Below, in pieces: positions 10,540 through 21,639 of a DNA stretch of 64,000 nt. The stretch covers positions 4,468,001 to 4,532,000 of the forward strand of contig NC_014248.1 of NCBI RefSeq assembly GCF_000196515.1, in the 5' to 3' direction. This stretch comes from 'Nostoc azollae' 0708. Lineage in GTDB: Bacteria; Cyanobacteriota; Cyanobacteriia; Cyanobacteriales; Nostocaceae. The translations under genes and the position numbers were made by a program. Numbering within the stretch: the stretch's first letter is position 1; every line of letters begins with the position of its first letter. Under the pieces are notes generated by a model. The model was not told where the DNA came from. It made no database searches and saw only the letters and a program-made list of their open reading frames with translations.

Positions 10540-12226
10540 TCATCCTCCAGTCCACTGATGGCAAAGAATAAAAGTGTAGGCACAGAAAACCAAAATAAAA
10601 TGGCGCAGTAAACTGCTGTTATCTCCAACTTGATATTCTTTGAGTCCTAACCATCCCTTGGGTTCTCTGTAAACAACTTCTACCCAATTTCTTTGAGAAT
10701 ATGTATCAACTATCCATTGGGGTGTGACAATTGATGAATAAATATTGATCATAAAGTACTCAATATCAGTGGCTTGAGAGAAAGTCGAAGCGTTCATGAC
10801 GATAGTAATATTGCCCGTTCCAGTTAGTTAAGGCTGATATTTCTACTTCTTTAGTTACTACCCATAATGTTTTGGTTTTATCTAACTCCAGTTGAATTTC
10901 TGTAAAAGCCTCTTGGGGTAAACTTTGTGCTAATTCATCTAACCTAATTATTTGTGGACTATCCTTTTGGTCACTGGCAAGGACCTTGGGATTTTTAGCT
11001 AATCCTCCTCAATACTTTCAATTCCGATTCTCTATCTTGAATAAGAAAGATGTATTGTGGCCATATCCAGGATCTATAATTACTATTCCTGGTTGATAAC
11101 CACGGCTTAACATCAGATCTATTAATTTAATTCCTAACTCAGGTTTATTCTCAAATAGAGGGTCTTGTTTCCCTTTGGGTCAAGAATCACCATGGTGATA
11201 TAACTCTATATCTAATGGTAAGCTTTTACTGCCATCATAATAGATGTATGTGTTGTTACTACTACTATTCCAGTATCCCTTTTCCCAATTTCTCCAATAT
11301 ATTTTCTTCCTACTCCATCCCTAAAGTTCCCACTTTTTCTATGGTCATAATCATCAATTATTAAGCTAAATTCTCTGGTGATTCTCCTCTGACTACACTT
11401 GTTCATAATCTCTAACTGACGGTCATTCACTTGGGAACTGGACCAAGGTGCTTCAGTTAAAACGTGGTGTAATCGGTGTTACATAACTTCTAGGGCATTC
11501 TCTGCCATTTGAAATAGGTTTTTTCTCTCACCTTCACCCAATCATCCCCCTAAATAATGTCTAAACTCTCTTTTTTCTGCTTGATGAGTAAATACATCAT
11601 CAAATGACACTATCTTTCAAACCATGGTGCCATTGCTGGGGTAGTGGTTTCTTTCATCAGCTTCTTTTAACGTGAAAGCTACACGGAAATTGCATTGTAC
11701 TCCTTTTTACTGTTAACTTTTATTTAAGTCCCGTTAGTACACAAATTGCCAAAAATATTTGTCAAGGGGTGACTGAATTATTCCGAGCTTACAGTTCCAT
11801 GTCTGGGATGTTGAGTGACCCAGTGGTGAAAACTGCTAGTATCCGGGATGTGGAGATCTTCCAAGTATACCTGTGGGTATGTGCTTTAGAAGGAAGCATT
11901 GTTGCTATTCAAGAAGAATTATCCGCTCTGTATGTGATGCTTGGCCCCACATTAAAAGTGCAGTGGGAAATGGTTCAACAAATGATGTATTTGCTAAGAT
12001 ATGAAATAAGTGCTCGCTTGACTCCTCAAGAAATTAACACCTTAATGCCTTATTCTCAGGCATTGTCGCAAATGTTCTCTTCAGAGATTCTGCACTAGTC
12101 ATTTTGAAAAAACTAACAAAAGTGCAACATAATTTATATTCATTTATCTGCAGCTTCGTATTTTCAATTGCTGCGAATATAGTATAGTCGGCTGTGAGAG
12201 TTTGTTCAATTTCCAGGAGTTTTGGA

Positions 12227-12937
12227 ATGTCCGTAGCAGCAGATCCGGTCAAATTGATGAAGCAAGAAGTTGGCAAAGCCGCCGCTGAAATGGTCAAATC
12301 AGGTTCAATTGTAGGATTGGGAACAGGTTCAACTACAGCTTACACGATTCAGTATTTGGGTGAGCGCCTCAAATCTGGTGAACTTAAAGATATTGTTGGT
12401 GTCCCCACATCATTTCAGTCAGAAGTTTTAGCCAAACAGTACGGCGTTCCTCTCACCACTTTAGACGCTATTGATCATATTGATATTGCCATAGATGGTG
12501 CTGACGAAGTTGACGCCCACAAAAACTTGATTAAAGGCGGTGGTGCAGCACATACCCGGGAAAAAGTGGTAGATTATCTCGCAGCTCAATTTATTGTTGT
12601 AGTTGATAGTAGCAAACTAGTGGACAGATTGGGTTCTAGTTTTGCTGTACCTGTGGAAGTGATCCCAATGGCACTTACCCCTGTCACTAATGCGATTAAA
12701 GAACTAGGTGGTATACCAGAGTTACGAATGGGTGTCAAAAAAGCAGGGCCTGTGATTACTGACCAAGGCAACATGGTCATAGATGTCAGATTTGATAATA
12801 TAAGTGACCCTGTAAATTTGGAAAAAACCCTGAACAATATTCCTGGTGTTTTGGAAAATGGCATTTTCGTCAACTGTGCTGATGTGGTTTTAATTGGTGA
12901 AGTGATTGACGGTAAACCTGTTGTGCGGAGAATGTAG
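12227..12937 (+). CDS. rpiA: Ribose-5-phosphate isomerase A
   Basis: Interconverts ribose-5-phosphate and ribulose-5-phosphate in the Calvin cycle and pentose phosphate pathway. The 236-residue protein has [10 protein letters not shown] (phosphate loop), DGADEVD and [11 protein letters not shown] (catalytic region), and the C-terminal VRRM. The ATG at 12227 is chosen because CCAGGAG lies just upstream and it matches the family N-terminus; a GTG at 12194 would add eleven unlikely residues. It is followed by a hairpin at 12951. Housekeeping and intact despite decayed neighbours on both sides. Confidence 0.95.
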   Translation: MSVAADPVKLMKQEVGKAAAEMVKSGSIVGLGTGSTTAYTIQYLGERLKSGELKDIVGVPTSFQSEVLAKQYGVPLTTLDAIDHIDIAIDGADEVDAHKNLIKGGGAAHTREKVVDYLAAQFIVVVDSSKLVDRLGSSFAVPVEVIPMALTPVTNAIKELGGIPELRMGVKKAGPVITDQGNMVIDVRFDNISDPVNLEKTLNNIPGVLENGIFVNCADVVLIGEVIDGKPVVRRM

Positions 12938-12950
12938 TTAGAATTAGTAG

Positions 12951-12967
12951 GGTGGGCAATGCCCACC
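12951..12967. terminator. Hairpin after rpiA
   Basis: ggtgggc-aat-gcccacc forms a 7-bp GC-rich stem. Similar hairpins follow mfd (19825) and precede devC (54616). It may stop transcription from rpiA; no strong T-run follows, and it also belongs to a repeated palindrome class. Confidence 0.5.
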
Positions 12968-12995
12968 TGAAAAATTAAAAATTAGAATCTTAAAT

Positions 12996-14184
12996 ATGAT
13001 GTTGTATAGAAGATTTGGACGCACAGAATTACAAATGCCCGTATTTTCTTGCGGGGGAATGCGATATCAATTTAAATGGCAAGATGTGAGACCAGAGAAA
13101 ATTCCTCAAGATAATCAAGAAAACCTAGAAGCAGTGATTCGTCGTGCATTAGAAATAGGAATTACTCATATTGAAACTGCAAGAGGTTATGGAACTTCAG
13201 AAATGCAGTTGGGAAAAATCCTCCCTCAGTTTCCCCGTGAAAAGTTAATTGTCCAAACTAAAGTTTCTCCTGTTGCAGCTCCCCAAGAATTTGGCCAGAC
13301 CTTTGAAAAATCTTTGGCTTATCTCCAGTTAGATTATGTTGATTTATTTGGTTTGCATGGAATTAATAATGCTGAAATTTGGGATCTATAGTATTCGTGT
13401 AGGTGGTTGGTTAGAAGTAGTAGAAGAGTTACAATCTGAAGGAAAGATTAGATTTTTTATTGGTTTGTCTACTGATGGTCCTACAGATTTAATTATACAG
13501 GGAATTAATACCAATAAATTCGATTATGTGAACTTACACTGGTGCTACATTAATCAATGGAATTTGTCTGCTATTGAAGCTGCTAAAAAATTAGATATGG
13601 GCGTATTTATTATTAGCCCGTCTAATAAAGGTGGATTATTATATCAACTATCGGAAAAATTATTTAATTTGTGTAGTCCATTGAGTACGATGGTATTTAA
13701 TGATTTATTTTGTTTAAGTCATCCCCAGGTGCATACTTCGAGTATTGGGGCAGCAAAACCAAGTGATTTTGATGAACAGTTAAAAACATTGAACTTGTTA
13801 GATAAAAGTGAAGAAATTCTACAGCCAATTCTTAAAATTTTAGAAAATGTAGCCATAGAAATTTTAGGAGAACCTTGGCTCAAAACCTGGGAACAGAAGT
13901 TACCAACTTGGGAAAAAACACCAGGAAAAATAAATATTTGCGTAATTTTGTGGTTGTTAGATTTAGCTTTAGCCTATGACATGATGGAGTATGGGAAAAT
14001 GCGCTATTACCTCTTAGGTAATGGTAATTCCTAGTTTCCTAGCAATAAAGCTGATAAACTCAATGAATTCGATTTGCGAGAATGTCTTGTTAATAGTCCC
14101 CACTCTGAAAAAATACCGCAGATGTTGGTGAAAGCCCAGGATATATTAGGGGGTGCAGAGGTGAAGCGATTGTCGCAGACTTAA
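12996..14184 (+). pseudogene. Aldo/keto reductase, frameshifted and truncated
   Basis: The 5' frame (12996-13391) reads MLYRRFGRTELQMPVFSCGG ... HIETARGYGTSE ... LDYVDLFGLHGIN. The protein then continues in another frame from about 13385 (GGWLEVVEELQSEGKIRF) to a TAG at 14032, and in the same frame past that stop to a TAA at 14182 (ECLVNSPHSEKIPQ ... GGAEVKRLSQ). The TAG follows GNGNS where this subfamily has a Trp (TGG to TAG). One frameshift and one nonsense therefore break an enzyme of about 395 residues. The subfamily is NADPH-dependent, often with a C-terminal Fe-S region; substrate unknown. Confidence 0.85.
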
Positions 14185-14640
14185 GGACTAGAAACGTAGT
14201 ATATTTAATATATATATACGATGATAGGATATGGGTAAAAAATATATTCAGGAGAAAATTATTATGGGATATCACAGTAATTTGCTTATTAACTTGGATG
14301 AGGCTAAATCTGCCAATAGTGCGCTACTAGACAAGCTAAAAAAAGGATGGGAGCACATAGCAAGCTAGAAGCAGAATGGGAAAAGCCTATTTTTACCGCC
14401 ACGTTGTACAATAGAGCAGTAACTATACTGACAGTGTAAAAAGAGGATTTCCACACGATGAAAACAGTATAGAGCGAGAAGAGATGATTCAATTTGCGGC
14501 CAAAGCTGTCAACATAGGCATGGATTTAGGGACTTCCAAATAAGAAAATACAACAACATATTGGCTGTTTAAGATCAGCCTCAAATGTTACATCATTGAG
14601 GACTCTAACAAGCAAAGATAATCGAAAGATAATCGGTAAA
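14185..14640. other. Decayed region, no intact gene
   Basis: Short open pieces only. One near 14500-14543 reads AVNIGMDLGTSK and stops; MDLGTS resembles the first phosphate motif of Hsp70-type ATPases, but nothing downstream supports it. Another piece at 14264 (MGYHSNLLINLDEAKSAN) is unassigned. Probably remnants of one or two genes. Confidence 0.35.
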
Positions 14641-14665
14641 ATAACTAAAAATAATCTTTCACCGA

Positions 14666-14752
14666 TTACCAATTACTAATTACCAATTACCAATTACCAA
14701 TTACCAATTACCAATTACCAATCACCTATTACCAATCACCTATTACCTATTA
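14666..14752. repeat. Heptamer tandem repeat (ACCAATT type)
   Basis: About a dozen tandem copies of a 7-bp unit (accaatt, with accaatc and acctatt variants). These are the short tandemly repeated repetitive sequences common in heterocystous cyanobacteria. It abuts and slightly enters the stop end of the CorC-type gene at 14743, so the array defines that gene's 3' flank. Smaller versions occur at 25386-25410, 33400-33437 and 34497-34525. Confidence 0.9.
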
Positions 14753-16053
14753 TTAGGTACTCTTGGCATAATTAATACCTTATCTACCCGGTTGCCATCC
14801 ATGTCCATAACTTCAAAACGTATACCATCCCATTCAAAATGATCTGCGGCTGCGGGAATACGCCCTAAATGGGTGATAATAAAACCGCCTAATGTTTGAT
14901 AATTTCCTCTTTCTTCATTTTCCAGTTCTTCGAGACCAAAAAGTTCCAAGAACTCTTCTACAGGTAACATTCCATCCACTAACCAAGAACCATCTTCCCG
15001 TTGTACAGCTTGTGGTTCTTCCTGTCCGGGTCCGGCGGGAACATCACCGACGATTTCACTCATGATGTCATTTAAAGTTACTAAGCCTTGAATTACGCCG
15101 TATTCATCGACTACTAAGGCCATGTGAGTTACTGTTTGCTTGAATAACTCCAAAACTTTTAAACCACGAGTGCTTTCCGGTACAAATACAGGCTGACGTA
15201 ATTCTAGGGTTAAGTCTAAGGGTTCATTGCGTAAACTTCTGGCTAATAAGTCCGTAACAGGGATGATTCCCAGGACGTTATCTAGTCCTGCTTGACAAAC
15301 TGGATATCGAGAATAGGCGCTGTCGGCCATTTTTTGGCGGTTTTCTTCTGCGGGATCTTCTAAGTCTAAGCAAACTATATCCGGTCTGGGTGTCATGAAA
15401 CCAGTTACAGGGCGATCGCCTAACCGAAATACCCTTTCCACCATATCCTGTTCTGCTTCCTCAAAAGTTCCCGCTTCCGTCCCTTGTTCTATTAAAATTT
15501 TTATTTCTTCTTCCGTAACTTGCGGTTCATCTGAAGGTGTAATTCCCAAAATTCGCAACACCGTTTCTGTAGAAGCACTTAATAAAAACACCACTGGGGA
15601 AGCTAAAGCAGCCAAAGCCCGCATGGGAATAGCAACAGTTGCTGCAATTCGTTCAGGGTTGTTTAATGCTAACCGCTTAGGTACGAGTTCACCGACAATT
15701 AGGGAAAAATAGGTGATTAGTAATACAACTAAACTAAAAGCTATGGGTTGGCTATAACCAGCTAAGAATGGAACTAGCTTCACATAGCCTTCTAGCCTTT
15801 GGGCAATGGTAGCACCACCAAATACACCATTGAGAATATTGATCAGTGTAATTCCAACCTGGACAATGGACAGAAAATGATTGGGAGATTCGGCTAGTTC
15901 TAATGCAGCCCTGGCATTGAGGTTGCCTTGATTAGCTAATTGCTGTAATCGCACCTTCCGTGCGGAGACTATCGCCATCTCGGACATCGAAAATACACCG
16001 TTGGCAAAGATTAGCACCAAGATAATGAGAATTTCAACACTGATGGAAGACAT
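14743..16053 (-). CDS. CNNM/CorC/HlyC family membrane protein with CBS pair
   Basis: A 436-residue inner-membrane protein. The N-terminal DUF21 (CNNM) region, about residues 1-190, has several membrane segments beginning ILIILVLIFANGVFSMSEMA. A CBS pair follows (about 205-330, FMTPRPDIVCLD ... GIIPVTDLL ... GLVTLNDIM), then a CorC_HlyC domain (about 350-430, GSWLVDGMLPVEEF). Homologues are linked to magnesium or cobalt efflux; the older name hemolysin is not evidence of toxicity. It is complete and monocistronic by context, divergent from mfd. Confidence 0.9.
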   Translation of the reverse strand: MSSISVEILIILVLIFANGVFSMSEMAIVSARKVRLQQLANQGNLNARAALELAESPNHFLSIVQVGITLINILNGVFGGATIAQRLEGYVKLVPFLAGYSQPIAFSLVVLLITYFSLIVGELVPKRLALNNPERIAATVAIPMRALAALASPVVFLLSASTETVLRILGITPSDEPQVTEEEIKILIEQGTEAGTFEEAEQDMVERVFRLGDRPVTGFMTPRPDIVCLDLEDPAEENRQKMADSAYSRYPVCQAGLDNVLGIIPVTDLLARSLRNEPLDLTLELRQPVFVPESTRGLKVLELFKQTVTHMALVVDEYGVIQGLVTLNDIMSEIVGDVPAGPGQEEPQAVQREDGSWLVDGMLPVEEFLELFGLEELENEERGNYQTLGGFIITHLGRIPAAADHFEWDGIRFEVMDMDGNRVDKVLIMPRVPNNR

Positions 16054-16283
16054 TTTTAAAATTGCCGCTATAAAAAGCGAAGGTAGCTTGATTCTTAGTA
16101 TCTAATGTAAAGGGAACAGAGAATAAGTAGGAGTTCAGGAGTAAGAAATCAGGAGTCAGGAGGTAATACATTGTTCTCCCCACCACTCTCATCTCCCCCA
16201 TATCCCTCATCTGGCTTCTAAAATGGTTATATAACATCTAAAATTTTTGCACTTCTCAAGACTTGTAATTCTAGTATTAACTT

Positions 16284-19200
16284 ATGGCCTTTTCTTCTAT
16301 TGTGCGTGCCTTGGCGCGATCACCTCTCACCGCCGAACTAATTACCAAACTCAAAAAGTACCAAGAATTGCGGTTAAATGGCATTTCCCGTTTACCCAAG
16401 GGTCTGGTAGCTTCAGCTTTAGCCAACAATGAGGGTAGGGATTTGTGCGTGGTCTGTGCCACTCTCGAAGAAGCCGGACGGGTTTATGCCCAAATGGAAG
16501 CGATGGGATGGAAAACTGTGCATTTTTACCCTGCCGCAGAAGCTTCTCCCTATGAACCTTTTGACCCGGAAACTGAGTTAAGTTGGGGACAAATGCAGGT
16601 TTTAGCCGATTTGGTCAATGGTCAATGGTCAGTCGTCAGTAGTCAGTTACCTAATAGGAATACGGCCATTATTGCTACTGTAGGCGCATTACAACCGCAT
16701 TTACCACCTCTAGAGGTATTTAGATCTTTTTGTCTGTCCTTAAAAAAGGGTCTGGAATACGATTTAGATGAGTTCAGTGAAAAAATCACCAGTTTGGGCT
16801 ATGAACGGGTGCCGTTGGTGGAAACGGAAGGACAATGGAGTAGACGGGGAGATATTGTGGATGTGTTTCCTGTTTCCTCGGAGTTACCAGTGCGGTTGGA
16901 ATGGTTTGGGGATGAAATCAAACAAATTCGGGAATTTGATCCCGCCACTCAACGTTCTGCTTTAGATAAAGTTGAACAAATATTTCTTACCCCAACAAGT
17001 TTTTCAGGGATTGTTTTGGCAGCACTCAAACAGAGTTCTGAGTTTCGTGTGTTGAGTGCTGACTTAAATTCTGATGTAGATGATTTGGAAAATTTAGGAC
17101 TGGAGGGAAGCAGGCGTTTTCTAGGGTTAGCTTTTGCCAAACCCGCTTCACTTTTAGATTATTTATCAGCAAATACCCTTATTGCCATTGATGAGGTAGA
17201 ACAGTGTCATGCCCATAGCGCTCGCTGGGTGGAAAATGCGGATAGTCAGTGGAGACTTGGGACTGGGGAAGAATCTCAGCAAGTTCCCAAAATTCATCGG
17301 ACTTTTAATGAGTGTTTAGATGAAGCTGGAAATTTTCAAAAGTTATATTTATCAGAATTAGCGGAAGAAAACAGCGGTACTAATTTAGCTAGTAGACCTT
17401 TACCTGTAACACCTCACCAGTTTGCCAAGTTAGCTGAGAAAATTAGACAGGAACGCGATCGCAAGTTTGCAGTTTGGCTAATTTCTGCTCAACCTTCCCG
17501 TTCTGTTTCTCTACTCCAAGAACATGATTGTCCTGCCCAGTTTATCCCTAATCCCCGTGATTATCAAGCGATTGGTAAACTACAAATAAATCATACGCCT
17601 ATTGCACTCAAATATTCTGGTTTAGCAGAATTAGAAGGTTTCATTTTACCTTCTTTCCGTCTTGTTATTGTTACCGATCGCGAATTTTATGGACAACATT
17701 CCTTAGCGGATTTTGGTTATGTCCGCAAACGTCGCAAAGCTATATCTAAACAAGTTGATACCAATAAATTACGACCAGGAGATTTTGTTGTTCATCGTAG
17801 TCACGGCATTGGTAAATTTGTCGAACTAGAAAGTTTAACAATTAATAATGAAACCCGTGATTATTTAGTTATTCAATATGCCGATGGTTTGTTGAAAGTT
17901 GCTGCTGATAAAGTTGGTTCTCTATCTCGGTTTAGAACCAGTGGAGATCAAACACCCGCACTACATAAAATGACGGGTAAAGCTTGGGATAATACCAAGA
18001 ATAAAGTCCGTAAGGCGATTAAGAAATTAGCAGTAGATTTGTTAAAGTTGTATGCTGCGCGATCGCAACAACAAGGGTTTGCTTATCCCGCAGATATGCC
18101 TTGGCAGGAAGAAATGGAAGATTCTTTTCCATACCAAGCTACCACCGATCAGCTAAAAGCGGTGCAAGATGTGAAACGGGATATGGAAAGTGAAAGACCG
18201 ATGGATCGGTTAGTGTGTGGTGATGTGGGTTTTGGTAAAACTGAAGTTGCAATTCGGGCTATTTTCAAAGCTGTTACCGCAGGTAAACAAGTCGCAGTTT
18301 TAGCACCAACAACTATTTTAACCCAACAACATTATCACACAATCAAAGAACGTTTTTCACCTTATCCTGTAAATGTGGGTTTACTTAATCGTTTTCGTAG
18401 TGCGGAAGAAAAGCGTAATATTCAAAAGCGTCTGGCTACTGGAGAATTAGATATTGTTGTAGGGACACATCAATTATTAGGTAAAGGTGTACAATTTCGA
18501 GATTTGGGACTGTTGGTAATTGATGAGGAACAAAGATTTGGTGTGAATCAAAAGGAAAAAATCAAAAGCCTGAAAACTCAAGTTGATGTTTTAACTCTTT
18601 CTGCGACTCCCATTCCCAGAACTTTGTATATGTCTTTATCTGGCATTCGGGAAATGAGTTTAATTACCACACCACCTCCCACCAGAAGACCAATTCAAAC
18701 CCATCTTGCACCTTTAAACCCGGAAATTGTCAGAAGTGCAATTCGGCAAGAATTAGATAGAGGAGGGCAGGTTTTTTATGTAGTTCCGCGAGTGGAGGGA
18801 ATTGAAGAAACAACTGCAAATTTGCGAGAAATGATACCGGGGGGAAGATTTGCAATCGCACACGGTCAAATGGAAGAAAGCGAGTTAGAATCAACCATGC
18901 TCACCTTCGGAAATAATGACGCTGATATCCTAGTTTGCACAACAATCATTGAATCCGGTTTAGATATTCCGCGAGTTAACACAATTTTAATTGAAGATGC
19001 TCACCGTTTTGGTTTAGCTCAATTATATCAATTACGTGGTCGTGTGGGACGTGCAGGAATACAAGCTCACGCATGGTTATTTTATCATAAACAGCGTGAA
19101 TTATCCGATGCAGCCAGACTAAGATTAAGAGCAATTCAAGAATTTACCCAACTCGGTTCTGGATATCAATTAGCAATGCGAGATATGGAAATTCGTGGTG

Positions 19201-19784
19201 TGGGTAACTTGTTAGGTGCAGAACAGTCAGGTCAAATGGATGCAATCGGATTTGACTTGTACATGGAAATGTTAGAGGAAGCAATTCGAGAAATTAGAGG
19301 TCAAGAAATACCCAAAGTTGATGATACCCAAATTGACCTTAATCTCACCGCGTTTATTCCTTCCACTTACATTACCGATATTGACCAAAAAATGAGTGCT
19401 TATCGTGCAGTAGCAACTGCAAAATCCAAAGAAGAATTAAAATCCATTGCCGCGGAATGGACTGATAGATATGGAACTATACCAGTTCCAGCAAATCAAC
19501 TCTTGCGAGTTATGGAATTAAAACAATTAGCGAGAAATATAGGATTTAGCCGCATTAAACCTGAGAACAAACAGCATATTGTGTTAGAAACACCAATGGA
19601 AGAACCAGCTTGGAATTTGTTAGCAGAAAATTTGACTGAAACTATGCGAAATCGCTTTGTTTATTCCAGTGGAAAGGTGACAGCAAGAGGTTTAGGTGTG
19701 TTGAAAGCCGAACAACAATTGCAAACTTTAATAGATGCTTTCGGAAAAATGCAAGGTGCTATTCCTGAAGCAGTTTTAGTTTGA
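16284..19784 (+). CDS. mfd: Transcription-repair coupling factor
   Basis: Mfd removes RNA polymerase stalled at DNA damage and recruits UvrA. The 1166-residue protein shows the UvrB-homology region (about residues 1-350), the RNA-polymerase-interacting domain near residue 495 ([17 protein letters not shown]), the translocase Walker A near 645 ([12 protein letters not shown]), the DEEQ box (VIDEEQRFG) near 745, motif VI ([11 protein letters not shown]), and the C-terminal TRCF domain. The ATG at 16284 gives the normal N-terminus. Divergent from the CorC-type gene; a hairpin follows the stop. Confidence 0.97.
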   Translation: MAFSSIVRALARSPLTAELITKLKKYQELRLNGISRLPKGLVASALANNEGRDLCVVCATLEEAGRVYAQMEAMGWKTVHFYPAAEASPYEPFDPETELSWGQMQVLADLVNGQWSVVSSQLPNRNTAIIATVGALQPHLPPLEVFRSFCLSLKKGLEYDLDEFSEKITSLGYERVPLVETEGQWSRRGDIVDVFPVSSELPVRLEWFGDEIKQIREFDPATQRSALDKVEQIFLTPTSFSGIVLAALKQSSEFRVLSADLNSDVDDLENLGLEGSRRFLGLAFAKPASLLDYLSANTLIAIDEVEQCHAHSARWVENADSQWRLGTGEESQQVPKIHRTFNECLDEAGNFQKLYLSELAEENSGTNLASRPLPVTPHQFAKLAEKIRQERDRKFAVWLISAQPSRSVSLLQEHDCPAQFIPNPRDYQAIGKLQINHTPIALKYSGLAELEGFILPSFRLVIVTDREFYGQHSLADFGYVRKRRKAISKQVDTNKLRPGDFVVHRSHGIGKFVELESLTINNETRDYLVIQYADGLLKVAADKVGSLSRFRTSGDQTPALHKMTGKAWDNTKNKVRKAIKKLAVDLLKLYAARSQQQGFAYPADMPWQEEMEDSFPYQATTDQLKAVQDVKRDMESERPMDRLVCGDVGFGKTEVAIRAIFKAVTAGKQVAVLAPTTILTQQHYHTIKERFSPYPVNVGLLNRFRSAEEKRNIQKRLATGELDIVVGTHQLLGKGVQFRDLGLLVIDEEQRFGVNQKEKIKSLKTQVDVLTLSATPIPRTLYMSLSGIREMSLITTPPPTRRPIQTHLAPLNPEIVRSAIRQELDRGGQVFYVVPRVEGIEETTANLREMIPGGRFAIAHGQMEESELESTMLTFGNNDADILVCTTIIESGLDIPRVNTILIEDAHRFGLAQLYQLRGRVGRAGIQAHAWLFYHKQRELSDAARLRLRAIQEFTQLGSGYQLAMRDMEIRGVGNLLGAEQSGQMDAIGFDLYMEMLEEAIREIRGQEIPKVDDTQIDLNLTAFIPSTYITDIDQKMSAYRAVATAKSKEELKSIAAEWTDRYGTIPVPANQLLRVMELKQLARNIGFSRIKPENKQHIVLETPMEEPAWNLLAENLTETMRNRFVYSSGKVTARGLGVLKAEQQLQTLIDAFGKMQGAIPEAVLV

Positions 19785-19824
19785 TTAATGGATTGATTTA
19801 TCTCACAAAGAGAACGCAAAGTAG

Positions 19825-19841
19825 GATGGGCAATGCCCATC
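19825..19841. terminator. Hairpin after mfd
   Basis: gatgggc-aat-gcccatc, a 7-bp stem, 40 bases after the mfd stop codon. Same class as the hairpin after rpiA. Confidence 0.5.
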
Positions 19842-19867
19842 TTAAAACAACTGCTTACTGTTAACAG

Positions 19868-20177
19868 CAAGTGCAACCAGTGGTAGCAGTATTATCACCG
19901 GAGTGTTGCAAGTCATCTTGAATGTTTTGGAATCGAAAATGGATGTTGATGCCACCGTATCTCTCCCATGCATACATCACCAGTGGCTACCCGATGAGTT
20001 GCGTGCAGATGCATGGGGTTTAGATGCGTTAACCTTGCAAGACTTACACCTTCAGGGACATAAAATCAAAGAAACTGCACCCTTGGGGTAATATTAATGC
20101 GAATCGCTGTTACAGAAAATGGTAATTTAGAAGGAGCAGCAGATCCCCGTGGTGATGGCTATTGGAGAAGTTATTAA
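19868..20177 (+). pseudogene. Gamma-glutamyltranspeptidase C-terminal remnant
   Basis: Frame 1 reads TSGSSIITGVLQVILNVLE ... VSLPCIHHQWLPDEL ... LQGHKIKETAP and stops; a second frame continues GNIN, and a third AVTENGNLEGAADPRGDG. GSSIITGVLQVILN and EGAADPRGDG match the small-subunit end of gamma-glutamyltranspeptidase, which handles glutathione. Only the last 100 residues or so exist, with at least two frameshifts; the catalytic Thr is not present. Confidence 0.8.
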
Positions 20178-20431
20178 TTCTCCACGGTTGACTCTGCCAA
20201 ATTACTGCTAAACTCATTTACGTGTGGGCTAGGAACTAAACTCCAGAATGTTTTCAAGAGTTTTTGATAAGTTGCCCAGCCCTTAGAACCACCTGGTATT
20301 TGATAATCTGCAACTGAAAATTGAGGAAACGCCGTGTAAGGCCGCCAAGGTTGACCGGGTGCAGTTTGCAAATGCAAAATTTTATCTCCATCGCCACTGG
20401 ACTTAGATAACCAGCACATTTGTTGATGCAT
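20174..20431 (-). CDS. Small hypothetical protein, 85 residues
   Basis: Reads MHQQMCWLSKSSGDGDKILH ... PWRPYTAFPQFSV ... GSKGWATYQKLLK. Soluble, rich in Trp, Pro and aromatic residues, no signal peptide. I do not recognise a function. Conservation would be expected from its compact, non-repetitive sequence, but this cannot be tested here. Its end touches the ggt remnant on the other strand. Confidence 0.6.
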   Translation of the reverse strand: MHQQMCWLSKSSGDGDKILHLQTAPGQPWRPYTAFPQFSVADYQIPGGSKGWATYQKLLKTFWSLVPSPHVNEFSSNLAESTVEN

Positions 20432-21254
20432 AGTAAACTCCTTTGCGTTTAGCCTATATTGGATAATGACAGGCTTTCGTTAATACCTGCCTCAATCTTG
20501 TGGGGTAACTTATAGCCTAAAAGATCAAACCAGGGGAATTTTAGATTATTAAACTCAGGTAAATTTCTGAAGAAGATAGACTCCTATATACGGTTTTCCG
20601 CAAGATAAGAAGATAAACACAGAACACAAAAGGTTGTTCTCAAAATGGTTTCTTCCAGTACAATCTTTTTTTAGTGTTATCTATACTTTCTATAATTGTA
20701 TGTAGCCATAACTACGATTTTGGAAAATAACTGCAAATTAAGCTATTAGTTTTTCTAGTCAGATATATAAGCCAATGAATATCTGTTAATTAGGGCTGGC
20801 TGAAAAAATTTTTTGTGCTGGAGTAACCTGTAAAATTTATCCCTCCCATTAGTTTAATACCGTAAATTTCCTGAAAAATTGCATTAGTAATCGCACCATT
20901 TAGAGGATGTTTGAAAAGTCCTTAGTGATGTATCAAAAACTTTTAGATCCCCCTAAGTCCCCTTAACAAAGGGGGACTTTGATTCCAGTTCCCTTTCTGT
21001 GGGACATATTTCTGCTTATTTACAAGAGGTATGCTACTGACTGTCCTAAATAGGTAAAAGTTTTATCAGTCAATTTTCTGTTGCTGATTATTTTCAAATT
21101 GCTATTTCCTGTATTGACAAAATTCTCAAAAATTAAAATTTTAATCCCGAATACAGCACAAATCTAAAAAGCTATGCGAGATATGCTTTTGAGCTTTGTC
21201 TCATAGATTCACTCCGTCAGATAGAGGGAAGCAGGTATCTGCACAAATTGGGCG
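20432..21254. other. 820-bp region without a gene
   Basis: No supported gene on either strand. It contains a palindromic repeat at about 20946-20980 (gatccccctaagtcccctt ... aaagggggac), a type scattered in Nostocales genomes. A degenerate half of MITE family 1 (acaagaggta) may lie near 21021. Confidence 0.5.
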
Positions 21255-21600
21255 TTGCTACATAAAATCACTCGTAGGCGATTGGTAAATTCTTTGGAAA
21301 ATGCAGGTTTTAGCAGTCAAATAATCAATAATTATGTATTGGCTTGGGAATGTTTTAAGGAACTCTATACCAGTAACAGCACAACCATCCATCAGTTGGG
21401 AAAAACTAATATGACGACGTGGCAAACAATTACTGAACTTTATAATAATCCACAAAGTTTGAGCCAACTGACTCCAGAAAAGATAGAATAATGGCTGAGT
21501 AATTGCGCTCAAGCTGTGCGTGTTTTTTTATATCCCAAGTCTATTTCTGTGGATGCTCCTATTGATGGACAAGAATAAGATAATTTATTGGATAAGTTAC
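21255..21600 (+). pseudogene. Sigma-70-like regulator fragment (tentative)
   Basis: The 78-residue open piece (LHKITRRRLVNSLENAGF ... TTWQTITELYNNPQSLSQLT) continues in frame after a TAG as WLSNCAQAVRVFLYP and again after a TAA as DNLLDKLPADLASS. The WLSNCAQAVRVFLYP block resembles the middle of group 3-like sigma factors that in cyanobacteria sit beside DUF1822 and CHAT/CHASE2 genes. The region 4 helix-turn-helix is absent. The family call is from memory of that context and is weak; that it is a dead gene is clear. Confidence 0.4.
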
Positions 21601-21639
21601 CAGCAGATTTAGCATCATCTTTACGTGTTTCCCCCCTTA

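Larger units (their letters stand above)
9471..11657 (-). pseudogene. IS701-family transposase, multiply broken
   Basis: Minus-strand segments, in order: MKETTTPAMAPWFER then stop (start at 11657); NDRQLEIMNKCSQ, LIIDDYDHRKSGN with the first catalytic Asp region, GVGRKYIGEIGK, IVVVTTH; SRGYQPGIVIID; NWVEVVYREPKGWLGLKEYQ with the catalytic Glu region (YREPKGW); and, on the far side of the nested IS, LRPRWAKKPLNTFTEALEA ending SLGYIWA. Several frameshifts and stops lie between these blocks. The nested IS falls between WTGG and LRPRW, so the C-terminal 50 residues are detached. Confidence 0.85.
9453..11732 (-). mobile_element. IS701-type insertion sequence carrying a nested IS
   Basis: The ends are inverted (cgggacgtaaacaaaa on the left; cgggacttaaataaaa as the complement of the right end), flanked by GTTA on both sides (9449-9452, 11733-11736). 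Without the nested element the IS is about 1.37 kb, right for IS701. Its transposase (minus strand) is the pseudogene at 9471-11657. Confidence 0.85.
9131..12098 (+). pseudogene. Unknown helical protein gene split by nested IS elements
   Basis: The 5' part (9131-9452) reads LIGAEISVIR, stop, KYIGNDPSFIGF, then LIQLLEPIE, stop, LLITSYFKV, LSAV, stop, NLLPV. The 3' part (11733-12098) reads VSTQIAKNICQGVTELF ... EIFQVYLWVCALEG ... SEILH. Removing 9453-11732 and one copy of the GTTA duplication joins aac-ctg-tta-cca-gtt to agt-aca-caa with the frame kept (NLLPVSTQIAKNICQ). The three stops in the 5' part look like CAA/GAA to TAA and CGA to TGA changes. Function unknown. The 3' part remains a 109-residue open frame with a GTG, but this is probably not a functional gene. 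Confidence 0.7.

Noticed and set aside
14666-14752. Possible CRISPR array
   Set aside because: The unit is a 7-bp tandem repeat with no spacers; it is the short tandem repeat type common in Nostocales.
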